A stretch of 64,000 nucleotides of DNA from Pseudomonas sp. BP8 (GTDB lineage: Bacteria > Pseudomonadota > Gammaproteobacteria > Pseudomonadales > Pseudomonadaceae): positions 5,668,501-5,732,500 of the forward strand of contig NZ_JAGINK010000001.1 in NCBI RefSeq assembly GCF_017875955.1, in the 5' to 3' direction. Under the pieces are notes generated by a model, which saw nothing but the letters and a program-made list of their open reading frames with translations, was not told where the DNA came from and did no database searches. Of this stretch, positions 32,135 through 40,134 are shown piece by piece. The first letter of the stretch is position 1; every line of letters starts with the position of its first letter. The translations under genes and the position numbers were made by a program.

Positions 32135-32395
32135 GGCAATTTCCAGCAACTGGTCGGTGCTCTCGGCTTGGCTGTCGATGTAGTCAGCCAGTGTGGTGTG
32201 GTTGCCCTCGATTCGAGCAGACACCACGCTCTCCAGCGTGTAAACAGCACCTTGAGCTGAAAGAACGCCTGGGGTGGAGTGTCCTCTCCCCCTCAGTCTT
32301 CGAAGACACTCGAGCTCGGCCAGAACGTCAGCCAGTGGTGAGTCGAAGCAAGGGGAGGGTTCAGCAGCTGCAGGTCGTCGTGTGAGAACTGGGGT
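32135..32395 (-). pseudogene. Fic-family protein, N-terminal remnant with frameshifts
   Basis: On the minus strand one frame gives SPLADVLAELECLRRLRGRG and then YTLESVVSARIEGNHTTLAD with YIDSQAESTDQLLEIA. The segment SARIEGNxTTLADYI matches the N-terminal domain of Fic/DOC proteins, where the (S/T)xxxE(G/N) helix inhibits AMPylation. The preceding part, FSHDDLQLLNPPLAS, is in another frame, so a frameshift is present. The catalytic HPFxxGNGR region is absent. It is therefore a broken gene. Confidence 0.6.
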
Positions 32396-32425
32396 ATCTG
32401 AAAACTATCTCTACACGGAAAAATC

Positions 32426-32503
32426 GTTATCTAGAAAAATTTTGGCTTTTCCCCCGTAAACGTTAGCCAAAACAGAATCAACAGATAACCACTATCTAGA
32501 AAA
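32426..32503. repeat. Short direct and inverted repeats TATCTAGAAAA
   Basis: TATCTAGAAAA occurs at 32428-32438 and 32493-32503. GTTATCT (32426 on) and AGATAAC (32483 on) are complementary. The block is AT-rich and lies in the 250-bp gap between the Fic remnant and the tRNA-Thr terminator. Meaning unknown. Confidence 0.6.
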
Positions 32504-32578
32504 CGCCGCGACCCAAAGTGGAAAAAACTCGATCCCACAAGTCAAAAATACGCAGATGAGCAGGGTAAAAACCAGGCA

Positions 32579-32603
32579 CAAAAAAACCCGCACAAGGCGG
32601 GCT
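32579..32603 (-). terminator. Terminator of tRNA-Thr
   Basis: On the minus strand, GCCCGC-CTTGT-GCGGGT is followed by TTTTTT, about 50 bp after the tRNA 3' end. Confidence 0.85.
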
Positions 32604-32649
32604 TCTTGGAGGTGCCAGCAAGCGAGAAATCGCCACGGGCCAATCTGGA

Positions 32650-32725
32650 TGGTGCCGGAGACAGGAATCGAACCTGCGACCTTCGCGTTACGAGTGCGCT
32701 GCTCTACCGACTGAGCTACACCGGC
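32650..32725 (-). tRNA. tRNA-Thr (anticodon CGT)
   Basis: The minus strand gives a 76-base cloverleaf from GCCGGTGTAGCTCAGTCGGT to GGCACCA, with anticodon loop CTCGTAA, the T arm GGTTCGATTCC and encoded CCA. In P. aeruginosa a tRNA-Thr lies beside pilA, as here, where the pilin gene is 360 bp away. The gap between them contains a REP pair and nothing else that I recognise. Confidence 0.97.
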
Positions 32726-32932
32726 GTATTGCGCAACCTACCACTGCCGGGAGGGTTACGCAAACCTCTGTTTCGTATTGATTTCGAGGTTAGGTGATAG
32801 GTGTTCTCTGGGATGAGTTCACGGTCATGGAATACACGCTGTTGCATGGATTTAGCAGAACACTGTGGCAGATGGCCCCAGTGTTTCGGGTAGCGCTGTT
32901 GCGTAGAGAACGAAGCCCGTAAATGCGGCGGA

Positions 32933-33036
32933 TACCCTGTACGAGCGGGCTTGCCTTGGTCGAGGTCGGTCCAGTTACCGTGGTGTATGGCACCGGCTTC
33001 GCCGGTTTCGCGGGGCAAGCCCGCTCCTACAGGGGG
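32933..33036. repeat. Degenerate and intact REP pair between tRNA-Thr and pilA
   Basis: CCCTGTACGAGCGGGCTTGC (32935 on) is a decayed copy. CGGTTTCGCGGGGCAAGCCC with GCTCCTACAGG (33003-33033) is intact. Confidence 0.85.
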
Positions 33037-33082
33037 TGCGGTGTTGGGCGAAGGTAGGTGCCAGCAGAGGGTTGGGGAGTGC

Positions 33083-33499
33083 CTACAGCCCTGGGGATGT
33101 ACAGCCGCTGGGAGCCAGATCCTCTTCGACGGTCGTGGCACAGGTCCAACCTGTCGGCGAGCGGGTCAGCGTCAGGGTCTTGCCAATAACGTTGGCCGGC
33201 GCGGCGGCCAGGGTGCAGGCGATGCTGGCGACCCCCGTCGCAGCGGTGCCGCTCGCGGTGATCGCGCAATGCGAGGTCGCCGCCTGACCACCCAGCGCGG
33301 TGACATCGGTAACGTCCTTACCTTCATTCAAACGCAGATCCATCGGTGTCTTCAGCGCTGAAATCTCCAGCAACGCCGCCGCAGCCTTGGTGCGGGACTG
33401 GTGGTCGGTGTACATCGGTACGGCGATGGTCGCCAGGATGCCGATGATCGCGACGACGATCATCAGCTCGATCAGGGTGATGCCTTTTTGCCCTTTCAT
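33083..33499 (-). CDS. pilA: Type IV major pilin
   Basis: A 138-aa class IIIa prepilin. The leader MKGQKG is cut before ITLIELMIVVAIIGILATIA, which has Glu5 and the hydrophobic helix for assembly; PilD would also methylate residue 1, here Ile instead of the usual Phe. Near the C-terminus two cysteines (WTCATT and APSGCTSPGL) can form the D-loop disulfide. The start at 33499 has AGGAA upstream; the longer frame is not pilin-like. It is transcribed away from pilC-pilD. Pilus function would give twitching or DNA uptake. Confidence 0.95.
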   Translation of the reverse strand: MKGQKGITLIELMIVVAIIGILATIAVPMYTDHQSRTKAAAALLEISALKTPMDLRLNEGKDVTDVTALGGQAATSHCAITASGTAATGVASIACTLAAAPANVIGKTLTLTRSPTGWTCATTVEEDLAPSGCTSPGL

Positions 33500-33716
33500 G
33501 AACGCTTTTCCTTGTTGATACGGTGCAGCACTGGACCCACTCTCGGACACCCAGCTGGCAGGCGCGCAGTAGGCCTCAACAGACACCTTTTGTCACCCCT
33601 GCCCGGCTGGACGTCATGCTCGCTGAACTACTCTAGTGACCATCAGGGAAACCCGCCCATGGATGGGCACGGCAAGCTGTTTCCAAGCTTGTCTCCGCCA
33701 CAGCAAGGAGCTACGC

Positions 33717-34925
33717 ATGAGCCGCACAACACGCCTTTACGCCTGGGAAGGCACCGATGCCAGCGGCATGCGGGTCAGCGGTCGTCGGGAGGGGCGCAGC
33801 CCGGCGCTGGTTCGTGCGGGGCTGGTTCATCAGGGGATCACCATCGCCCGATTGCGCCCGGCGGGTGGGCTGCAATGGCAGTTGCCCACGCGCAAGGACA
33901 AGGCGGACCCGGCGGGCTTCAGTCGGCAACTGGCGACGCTGTTGAAGGCCGGGGTGCCGTTGCTGCAGGCGTTCGAGGTGATGGGGCGCAGTGGCGGCAA
34001 TGACAGCCTGGGGCGGCTGTTGACGCGATTGCAACAGGATGTGGGCGCAGGTCTGGGGCTGGCGGATGCGTTGCAGCGCCAGCCGGGGTGGTTTGATCGG
34101 CTGTACTGCAACCTGGTGCGGGTGGGCGAGCAGTCGGGCACGCTCGATGGGCAACTGGAACAACTGGCGGACATGCTCGAACAACGCCAGGCCCTGCAGC
34201 GGCGGGTGCGCAAGGCGATGATTTATCCACTGCTGCTGTTGCTGACGGGGTTGGGCGTGTCGGCGTTGCTGCTGTTGGAGGTGGTGCCGCGCTTTCAGGG
34301 GCTGTTTGCCAGCTTCGATACGGCGCTGCCGGCGTTCACGCAATGGGTATTGGACTTATCCACAGGCCTGGGGCGGGTGGCGCCGGTGCTGCTGGCGGGG
34401 GTGATTTTGTCCACAGTGGGGGTGCGTGAGCTGTATCGGAAACATGCGCCGTCACGCCTGTGGATATCTCGCCAGGTATTGCGCTTGCCGGTGCTGGGGC
34501 GCTTGCTCGCGCAGGCGGCGTTGGCGCGCTTTGCACGCAGCCTGGGTACGGCGTACAGCGCTGGGGTGCCGCTGCTGGATGCACTGGGGACGGTGGCTTC
34601 GGTCAGCGGTGGCTGTGTGCATGAGCAGGCCATTCTGCAGTTGCGTCAGGGGATGGCCAATGGTCAGGGGTTGCATCAGGGGATGGCGCGGGATGCGTTG
34701 TTTCCACCGCTGTTGGTGCAACTGACGGCGATCGGTGAATCGAGTGGCACGCTGGACCAGATGCTGGCGAAAGCGGCCAGCCATTACGAAGAACAGGTCA
34801 GCCAGGCGCTTGATCAGTTGACCAGCCTGCTGGAGCCGGCCATCGTGCTGGTCCTTGGCTTGCTGGTGGGCGGCCTGGTGATTGCCATGTACCTGCCAAT
34901 CTTTCAGTTGGGTAGCTTGATCTGA
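33717..34925 (+). CDS. pilC: Type IV pilus inner-membrane platform protein
   Basis: A 402-aa polytopic platform protein of the GspF/PilC family. Two repeated cytoplasmic domains, FSRQLATLLKAGVPLLQAFE and FARSLGTAYSAGVPLLDALG, each precede membrane helices (MIYPLLLLLTGLGVSALLLL, LEPAIVLVLGLLVGGLVIAM), with GEQSGTL and GESSGTLDQML signatures. It holds the assembly ATPase and helps move pilin subunits. The start at 33717 has AAGGAG 7 bases upstream. In P. aeruginosa pilB lies directly upstream of pilC; here pilA is the divergent neighbour and pilB is absent. Confidence 0.95.
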   Translation: MSRTTRLYAWEGTDASGMRVSGRREGRSPALVRAGLVHQGITIARLRPAGGLQWQLPTRKDKADPAGFSRQLATLLKAGVPLLQAFEVMGRSGGNDSLGRLLTRLQQDVGAGLGLADALQRQPGWFDRLYCNLVRVGEQSGTLDGQLEQLADMLEQRQALQRRVRKAMIYPLLLLLTGLGVSALLLLEVVPRFQGLFASFDTALPAFTQWVLDLSTGLGRVAPVLLAGVILSTVGVRELYRKHAPSRLWISRQVLRLPVLGRLLAQAALARFARSLGTAYSAGVPLLDALGTVASVSGGCVHEQAILQLRQGMANGQGLHQGMARDALFPPLLVQLTAIGESSGTLDQMLAKAASHYEEQVSQALDQLTSLLEPAIVLVLGLLVGGLVIAMYLPIFQLGSLI

Positions 34926-34927
34926 AC

Positions 34928-35794
34928 ATGAACGTCTGGACTTTTTTGGCCGCGCAGCCGGTGTACTTCCTGGCCGCGGCGACGCTGCTGGGGCTGCTGG
35001 TGGGCAGTTTTCTCAATGTGCTGGTGCATCGCTTGCCGATCATGCTCGAGCGTCAATGGCAGCGGGAGGCGCAGGAGGTGCTTGAGCTGCCGAGCGTGGA
35101 GCACGAGCGCTTCGACTTGTCCCTGCCCGCTTCGCACTGTCCGCATTGCGCGCACAGGATACGTGCCTGGGAGAATATTCCGCTGCTGAGCTACCTGTTT
35201 CTGCGGGGGCGCTGCTCGGCCTGCAAGGTTGCGATCAGCCCGCGGTATCCGCTGGTGGAGCTGGCCAGCGCGGTGCTGTCGCTGGTGGTGGCGTGGCATT
35301 TTGGGCCAGGGCTGCAGGCGCTGTGTGCGCTGCTGCTGACCTGGTGCCTGCTGGCCTTGAGCCTGATCGACAGTGAACACCAGTTGCTGCCCGATGTGCT
35401 GGTGCTGCCGATGGTGTGGGCGGGGCTGATCGTCAATGCATTCGCGGTGTACGTGCCGTTGAACGAAGCGCTGTGGGGCGCGGTGATCGGTTATCTGAGC
35501 CTGTGGACGGTGTACTGGGTGTTCAAACTGGTGACCGGCAAAGAGGGCATGGGCTATGGCGACTTCAAGCTGCTGGCACTGATTGGTGCCTGGGGCGGCT
35601 GGCAGGTACTGCCGGTGACGTTGGTGCTGTCGTCGGTGGTCGGCGCGGTGATTGGCCTGTGTTTGTTGCGTTTGCGCAACGCTTCGCTGGCGACGGCGAT
35701 ACCTTTTGGTCCGTATCTGGCCATTGCGGGGTGGATTGCTGTGCTCTGGGGTGATGAAATGTACGCCTCATACGTGCAACTGCTTGGATTCTGA
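34928..35794 (+). CDS. pilD: Prepilin leader peptidase and N-methyltransferase
   Basis: A 288-aa inner-membrane aspartic protease that removes prepilin leaders and methylates the new N-terminus. A zinc-binding cytoplasmic loop has CPHCAHRI and CSACK; catalytic aspartates are in LSLIDSEHQLLPD and in GYGDFKLLALIG. The first segment LLGLLVGSFLNVLVHRLPIM is typical. It acts on PilA, on the pilins at 48-50.7 kb, and on type II secretion pseudopilins. It starts 3 bp after pilC and its stop codon overlaps the coaE start (TGATG). Confidence 0.97.
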   Translation: MNVWTFLAAQPVYFLAAATLLGLLVGSFLNVLVHRLPIMLERQWQREAQEVLELPSVEHERFDLSLPASHCPHCAHRIRAWENIPLLSYLFLRGRCSACKVAISPRYPLVELASAVLSLVVAWHFGPGLQALCALLLTWCLLALSLIDSEHQLLPDVLVLPMVWAGLIVNAFAVYVPLNEALWGAVIGYLSLWTVYWVFKLVTGKEGMGYGDFKLLALIGAWGGWQVLPVTLVLSSVVGAVIGLCLLRLRNASLATAIPFGPYLAIAGWIAVLWGDEMYASYVQLLGF

Positions 35795-36417
35795 TGACCA
35801 CTGCGGCATTTACTCCCTGGATACTGGGCCTCACCGGCGGCATTGGCAGCGGCAAGAGCGCGGCGGCCGAGCGCTTTGTCGAACTCGGCGTGCACCTGGT
35901 CGACGCCGATCAGGCTGCGCGCTGGGTGGTCGAACCGGGGCGGCCGGCCTTGGCCAGCCTCGTCGAGCGCTTTGGCGCGGGCGTATTGCTGGAGGATGGC
36001 CAGCTGGACCGCGCGGCGCTGCGCCAGTTGATCTTTGCCGACCCGGCTCAGCGGCGCTGGGTTGAACAGCTGCTGCATCCGCTGATCGGGCAGGAGATTT
36101 TCAGCTACCTGGCCAAGGCGCAGTCGCCCTATGCGGTGTATGTGTCGCCGCTGCTGATCGAGTCGGGGCAGTACCAGAAGACTCAGCGCGTGCTGGTCAT
36201 CGATGCGCCGCAAGACTTGCAGGTGCAGCGCACCTTGCTGCGGGATAACACCAGCCCTGAACAGGTGCAGGCGATTCTTGCGGCGCAGTTGGCGCGTGAC
36301 GAGCGCTTGCGCCATGCCGACGATGTGGTGGTCAATGATCGCGACCTGGCCTGGTTGCACGAGCAGATTGACCGCCTGCACCACTTTTACCTGACTTTAC
36401 GAGGAGGCCAGCCATGA
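35794..36417 (+). CDS. coaE: Dephospho-CoA kinase
   Basis: A 207-aa P-loop kinase catalysing the last step of coenzyme A synthesis. The Walker A is LTGGIGSGKSAAAERF; VDADQAARWVVEPG binds substrate; the lid region has QVQRTLLRDNTSPEQVQAIL. The length is typical. It overlaps pilD by one base and yacG by four, the standard pilD-coaE-yacG arrangement of gammaproteobacteria. A housekeeping gene thus shares a transcript with pilus genes. Confidence 0.97.
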   Translation: MTTAAFTPWILGLTGGIGSGKSAAAERFVELGVHLVDADQAARWVVEPGRPALASLVERFGAGVLLEDGQLDRAALRQLIFADPAQRRWVEQLLHPLIGQEIFSYLAKAQSPYAVYVSPLLIESGQYQKTQRVLVIDAPQDLQVQRTLLRDNTSPEQVQAILAAQLARDERLRHADDVVVNDRDLAWLHEQIDRLHHFYLTLRGGQP

Positions 36418-36614
36418 GCCAGCCGTTGTCCGTTGACTGCCCGACCTGTGGCGCACCTGTGGAATGGACCGAGAAGAGCCCGAACCGGCCGTTTTGTTCT
36501 GATCGTTGCAAGTTGATCGACTTGGGGGCTTGGGCGGCTGAGGAGCACAAGATTGCTGGGGCGCCTGAGTCTGAGGATGAGCTGTATTCGGCGGATCTTG
36601 AGCCGCGGCACTGA
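36414..36614 (+). CDS. yacG: DNA gyrase inhibitor YacG (zinc protein)
   Basis: A 66-aa zinc protein with CPTCGAPVEW and RPFCSDRCKLIDLGAWA, giving the four-cysteine zinc site. YacG binds the C-terminal region of GyrB and blocks its DNA binding. The ATG overlaps the coaE stop by 4 bp. The acidic tail (EDELYSADLEP) is a normal variable end. It closes the pilC-pilD-coaE-yacG operon; a REP palindrome follows. Confidence 0.95.
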   Translation: MSQPLSVDCPTCGAPVEWTEKSPNRPFCSDRCKLIDLGAWAAEEHKIAGAPESEDELYSADLEPRH

Positions 36615-36623
36615 TTTGTGGTG

Positions 36624-36769
36624 TGTCAGTGGCGGCCTCTTCGCGGGGCAAGCCCGCTCCTACAGGGGGCGTGGCGGGCTTGCGAACTTTGTTGTTTGCG
36701 CGACCTCCTACAGGATTTGCACAGGACCTGTAGGAGCGGGCTTGCCCCGCGAAGAGGCCGCCACTGACA
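36624..36769. repeat. REP palindrome with 43-bp arms
   Basis: TGTCAGTGGCGGCCTCTTCG onward (36624-36667) and its exact complement (36727-36769) enclose a partial third copy (CTCCTACAGGATTTG at about 36705). It lies between yacG and the convergent permease gene. Confidence 0.93.
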
Positions 36770-36773
36770 GTCG

Positions 36774-37454
36774 CTAAGGCTCATCCTTCCACGGCGCTTG
36801 CAGGTAGCGCGTTCGGTTGAACGTCTCCAGCCACTCGGGGCAAAACACCACCAACGCACTGACCACCATCCCGTTGATAAACGCTTCGGGAAAGATGATC
36901 AGCCACAGATAGCCGACAAAATCCGCCAGCCACTCAGGCATGGCAAACCGTCCATCCAGCCACAACAGCCCCAGCGCCGCCATCAGGCAGCACAACGCCG
37001 ACACCGCCGCGGCCAGAAACCCTGAGCAAAAGATATAAACGAACAGGTTACGCGGCTGCGCGCGCTCGACCAGGATCGCGCACACCTCGGTGATCAGCAC
37101 CGGCAGGCCAATGATCAGCAGGCCGTTGACCCCAAGCGCGGCAAGATCCTGGCGCCCGAGCAGCATCAGCCCGATCTGCGCCATGCACCCCGCAAGAATC
37201 GCCAATGGCCAATCGAGCAGCAAGGTCACCGCCGTCATGCCGATGAAGTGGTAGGAAACCCCGGTATCGAAGTCGCGCCTGACCAGCCACAACGCAAACA
37301 AGGCGAACACCGCGCCAAACAGCAGGTGCTGGCGGCGCCGATCCGTCACCAGTTCGACCCAGCGCGTGCGCGACGCGGCCCAGATCAACACCGGCAGATA
37401 AACCAGCCAGCCCAGCGTCAGGCTGGTGCTGGAGAGGACGTGTGCGCTGATCAC
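36774..37454 (-). CDS. CbiM-like energy-coupling factor ABC transporter permease (orphan)
   Basis: A 226-aa membrane protein with six to seven helices: LGWLVYLPVLIWAA, LLFGAVFALFALWL, FIGMTAVTLLLDWPLAILAG and others. The FDTGVSYHFIGMTAVTLLLD segment is typical of the CbiM/NikM-like COG3235 permeases. No ATPase or transmembrane partner gene is near, so it is an orphan S-component-like protein; the substrate (Co, Ni or other) is unknown. The start is GTG at 37454 with GGGAG upstream. Confidence 0.8.
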   Translation of the reverse strand: MISAHVLSSTSLTLGWLVYLPVLIWAASRTRWVELVTDRRRQHLLFGAVFALFALWLVRRDFDTGVSYHFIGMTAVTLLLDWPLAILAGCMAQIGLMLLGRQDLAALGVNGLLIIGLPVLITEVCAILVERAQPRNLFVYIFCSGFLAAAVSALCCLMAALGLLWLDGRFAMPEWLADFVGYLWLIIFPEAFINGMVVSALVVFCPEWLETFNRTRYLQAPWKDEP

Positions 37455-37551
37455 CTAGGCTCTCCCCGTCGCAAACAGTTTCAGTCTACACCGCGATTTT
37501 CACTGGCAAACAACACCTTACCGTCACAGATTAGCGGCTAAGCTTGTCTCC

Positions 37552-38181
37552 ATGGATGACTCAGACTACCTGCGCCTGCTTACCATCCAGGCCGAACAAG
37601 CCAATGCGTTCCTGTCCAATGCCCGCAAATGGGAGCGCGAGCGTTGGGTATGCCAACGCCTGCTGCAAGGGCTGAACATCCCTTACCGCAACGAAGACTT
37701 CACCCCCGCCGGGCAAGAGCCGCCCGACGTGCTGTTTCGCGATGCGGCGTTCGAGGTGTTTTTCGTGCTCGATGAGGGCCGCCGCCTCAACGATGAATGG
37801 CGCGAAGAGCTGCAGCGTCGACGCAGTGCGTTTTCGCTGAGCCAATTGGTGCGCCGTGAGGCCCGCCCGCGGCGAATCAGCGCTCAGGAGTTGCTGGTGC
37901 GCCTGGCGCCAACTCTGCGCAAGAAGGCCCACAACTACCGCGAACGCGGCCTGGAACTGAACGAGCTGGATATCATTGCCTTCGCCAGCCTCAAGCGCGA
38001 GGTGCTCGACCTCAACAGCCACTTTCCGCCGCCCACCGAGTATTTGCGTCAGGGCTGGCGCTCGCTGTCGCTGGTGGGGCCGACGTTTGCCCGGGTGCTG
38101 TTCGCCCACCCCGATGCGCCGGATTTTCTCCGGGGTAACCTGGGCCGCAGCATTGTTTTCGATGTCGGGATCAGTCTTTGA
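37552..38181 (+). CDS. DUF1780 family protein (putative endonuclease-like)
   Basis: A 209-aa conserved Pseudomonas protein (MDDSDYLRLLTIQAEQANAF, WERERWVCQRLLQGLNIPYR, EPPDVLFRDAAFEVFFVLDE). The pattern Q/E-x-PPDVLFRDAAFEVFFV looks like a PD-(D/E)xK nuclease core: an Asp, then an E-x-x in the next strand. The family has been described as putative endonuclease from structure; function is unproven. It is followed by a small membrane protein and ndh on the same strand. Confidence 0.82.
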   Translation: MDDSDYLRLLTIQAEQANAFLSNARKWERERWVCQRLLQGLNIPYRNEDFTPAGQEPPDVLFRDAAFEVFFVLDEGRRLNDEWREELQRRRSAFSLSQLVRREARPRRISAQELLVRLAPTLRKKAHNYRERGLELNELDIIAFASLKREVLDLNSHFPPPTEYLRQGWRSLSLVGPTFARVLFAHPDAPDFLRGNLGRSIVFDVGISL

Positions 38182-38314
38182 TCCACTGCCGAGAGTCTTT
38201 GCATTGGCGTACACTCGGCGGCAGAGATAGAAAGCATTATCATTCGTTGTCGAGACCCTGCGCGAACCCTGTAGCCTTTGCGCAGTCACAAGCGTCTACC
38301 TGACGAGGCCCACC

Positions 38315-38488
38315 ATGACCAGCCGCCTGAATCCAGAAGATCAGCGTCGCGTCGATGAGTATCTCAAAGCCCCTCAGCATCAAGTTGAGCGCAAGCCGTT
38401 TCGGCCGTTGCTGCTCCTGTTGCTGGTGGTGGTAGTGACCATTGGTCTGGGCCTGTTAAGCCGCCTGTTGAGTGGACTGGTGCTATGA
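38315..38488 (+). CDS. DUF3094 small membrane protein
   Basis: A 57-aa protein, MTSRLNPEDQRRVDEYLKAP, QHQVERKPFRPLLLLLLVVV and VTIGLGLLSRLLSGLVL, with one C-terminal transmembrane helix. It is below usual gene-finding limits but has a start codon following CGAGG, and the NPEDQ...VDEYL N-terminus is the DUF3094 pattern of Pseudomonas. It lies 80 bp upstream of ndh. Function unknown; location could suggest a link to the membrane-bound NADH dehydrogenase. Confidence 0.78.
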   Translation: MTSRLNPEDQRRVDEYLKAPQHQVERKPFRPLLLLLLVVVVTIGLGLLSRLLSGLVL

Positions 38489-38569
38489 GCTGCCTTGCGC
38501 TCGCCCTCCCCTCTGCTTCGGCGCCGCCCCTCAGGGGCAAGCATTCGTTTAACCTTATGAGATATCTCC

Positions 38570-39865
38570 ATGACACATCGCATCGTGATTGTCGGCGGCG
38601 GCGCCGGCGGCCTGGAACTGGCGACCCGCCTGGGTAAAAGCCTGGGCAAGCGCAAAAAGGCCGAGATCACCCTGGTCGACGCCAACCTGACCCACATCTG
38701 GAAGCCCCTGTTGCACGAAGTGGCGGCCGGCTCGCTGAACTCGTCGGAAGACGAGCTCAACTATGTGGCCCAGGCCAAGTGGAATCACTTCAACTTCCAG
38801 CTAGGGCGCATGAGCGGCCTGGATCGGGAGGGCAAGCAGATCCAGCTGGCGGCGACCCTCGACGAAGACGGTCGCGAGCTGCTACCGGCGCGCACCCTGG
38901 GCTATGACAGCCTGGTGATCGCCGTGGGCAGCAACACCAACGACTTCGGTACCTTGGGCGCGGCGCAACACTGCCTGTTCCTCGACACCCGCAAGCAGGC
39001 CGAGCGCTTCCACCAGCAACTGCTCAACCACTACCTGCGCGCGCATGCTGGTGACGTTGCCCACGAGAAGATCAGCGTGGCCATCGTCGGTGCCGGCGCT
39101 ACGGGCGTCGAGCTGGCGGCCGAACTGCACCACGCGGCACACGAGCTGGCGGCCTACGGCCTGGACAAGATCAAGCCGCAGGACATGCACATCACCATCA
39201 TCGAGGCGGGCCCGCGCGTGCTGCCAGCGTTGCCTGAGCGGATCAGCGTGCCGGTGCACAAGACGCTGGAAAAACTCGGTATCACCGTGCTGACCAATGC
39301 GTCGGTCAGTGAAGTGACCGAGGAGGGTTTGAAGACTGCTGGCGGTGATGTGATCCAGGCCAGCCTGAAGGTGTGGGCGGCGGGGATCCGTGCGCCGGCC
39401 TTCCTCAAGGATATCGACGGGCTGGAGACCAACCGGATCAACCAGTTGGTGGTGCGTCCGACGCTGCAGACGACGCTGGACGACGATATCTTCGCCTTTG
39501 GTGACTGTGCCGCGTGCCCGCAGCCAGGCAGCGATCGCAACGTGCCGCCACGGGCGCAGGCGGCGCACCAGCAGGCTTCGATGCTGGTGAAGAGCTTCCA
39601 GGCACGGCTCGATAACAAGCCGCTGCTGACCTATGCCTACAAAGATTATGGCTCGCTGGTGTCGCTGTCGCGGTTCTCGGCGGTGGGTAACCTGATGGGC
39701 AACCTGACCGGTAGCGTGATGCTCGAAGGGTGGCTGGCGCGGATGTTCTATGTGTCGCTGTATCGGATGCACCAGATGGCGCTGTACGGCATGTTCCGCA
39801 CGGCGATGTTGATGCTGGGTAGCCGGATTGGACGTGGGACTGAGCCGCGCCTGAAGCTGCACTGA
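38570..39865 (+). CDS. ndh: Type II NADH dehydrogenase
   Basis: A 431-aa single-subunit flavoprotein that oxidises NADH and reduces quinone without pumping protons. The FAD site is IVGGGAGGLELATRLG; the NADH site is VAIVGAGATGVELAAEL; FAFGDCAACPQPG is the second FAD motif; the C-terminal helices (MFYVSLYRMHQMALYGMF) bind the membrane. The length fits Ndh of gammaproteobacteria. It is a single gene, followed by REP-type repeats. Confidence 0.96.
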   Translation: MTHRIVIVGGGAGGLELATRLGKSLGKRKKAEITLVDANLTHIWKPLLHEVAAGSLNSSEDELNYVAQAKWNHFNFQLGRMSGLDREGKQIQLAATLDEDGRELLPARTLGYDSLVIAVGSNTNDFGTLGAAQHCLFLDTRKQAERFHQQLLNHYLRAHAGDVAHEKISVAIVGAGATGVELAAELHHAAHELAAYGLDKIKPQDMHITIIEAGPRVLPALPERISVPVHKTLEKLGITVLTNASVSEVTEEGLKTAGGDVIQASLKVWAAGIRAPAFLKDIDGLETNRINQLVVRPTLQTTLDDDIFAFGDCAACPQPGSDRNVPPRAQAAHQQASMLVKSFQARLDNKPLLTYAYKDYGSLVSLSRFSAVGNLMGNLTGSVMLEGWLARMFYVSLYRMHQMALYGMFRTAMLMLGSRIGRGTEPRLKLH

Positions 39866-39879
39866 TCGGCTGACGATTT

Positions 39880-40013
39880 TTGGGGCCGCTGCGCGGCCCT
39901 TTCCGACCGGTCCGGCGCCCCGGCAAGGCCGCTCCTACAGGTACAGCGCAAGGCTCAGGCCAGCGATGACCCTGTGGGAGCGGCCTTGTCGCGAAAGGGG
40001 CGCAAAGCGGCCC
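39880..40013. repeat. REP-like repeats of the second type
   Basis: GGGGCCGCTGCGCGGCCC hairpin, then CGGCAAGGCCGCTCCTACAG (39921 on) and the complementary CTGTGGGAGCGGCCTTGTCG (39972 on) ending AAAGCGGCCCC. The 270-bp ndh-tRNA gap holds these and the tRNA terminator. Confidence 0.82.
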
Positions 40014-40100
40014 CAGGAGCTACCGGACGATGCGATAACTGCCTTGCAACGCAATTAAAGAAGGCCAGCAAGCGCACCCGAATAAAATCGAGGCAAAAGA

Positions 40101-40132
40101 AAAAGGGCATCTCGATCGAGATGCCCTCTTTA
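40101..40132 (-). terminator. Terminator of the tRNA Asn-Pro-Lys operon
   Basis: On the minus strand AGAGGGCATCTCGATCGAGA pairs with the complementary arm TGCCCT, then TTTTTC. It begins 3 bp after the tRNA-Lys CCA end. Confidence 0.85.
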
Positions 40133-40134
40133 CA

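Noticed and set aside
32605..32640. Attachment-site repeat of the tRNA-Thr 3' end (GGTGCCAGCAAGCGAGAAATCG)
   Set aside because: It shares only GGTGCC and AATCG with the tRNA end, with different spacing; too weak to call an att site.
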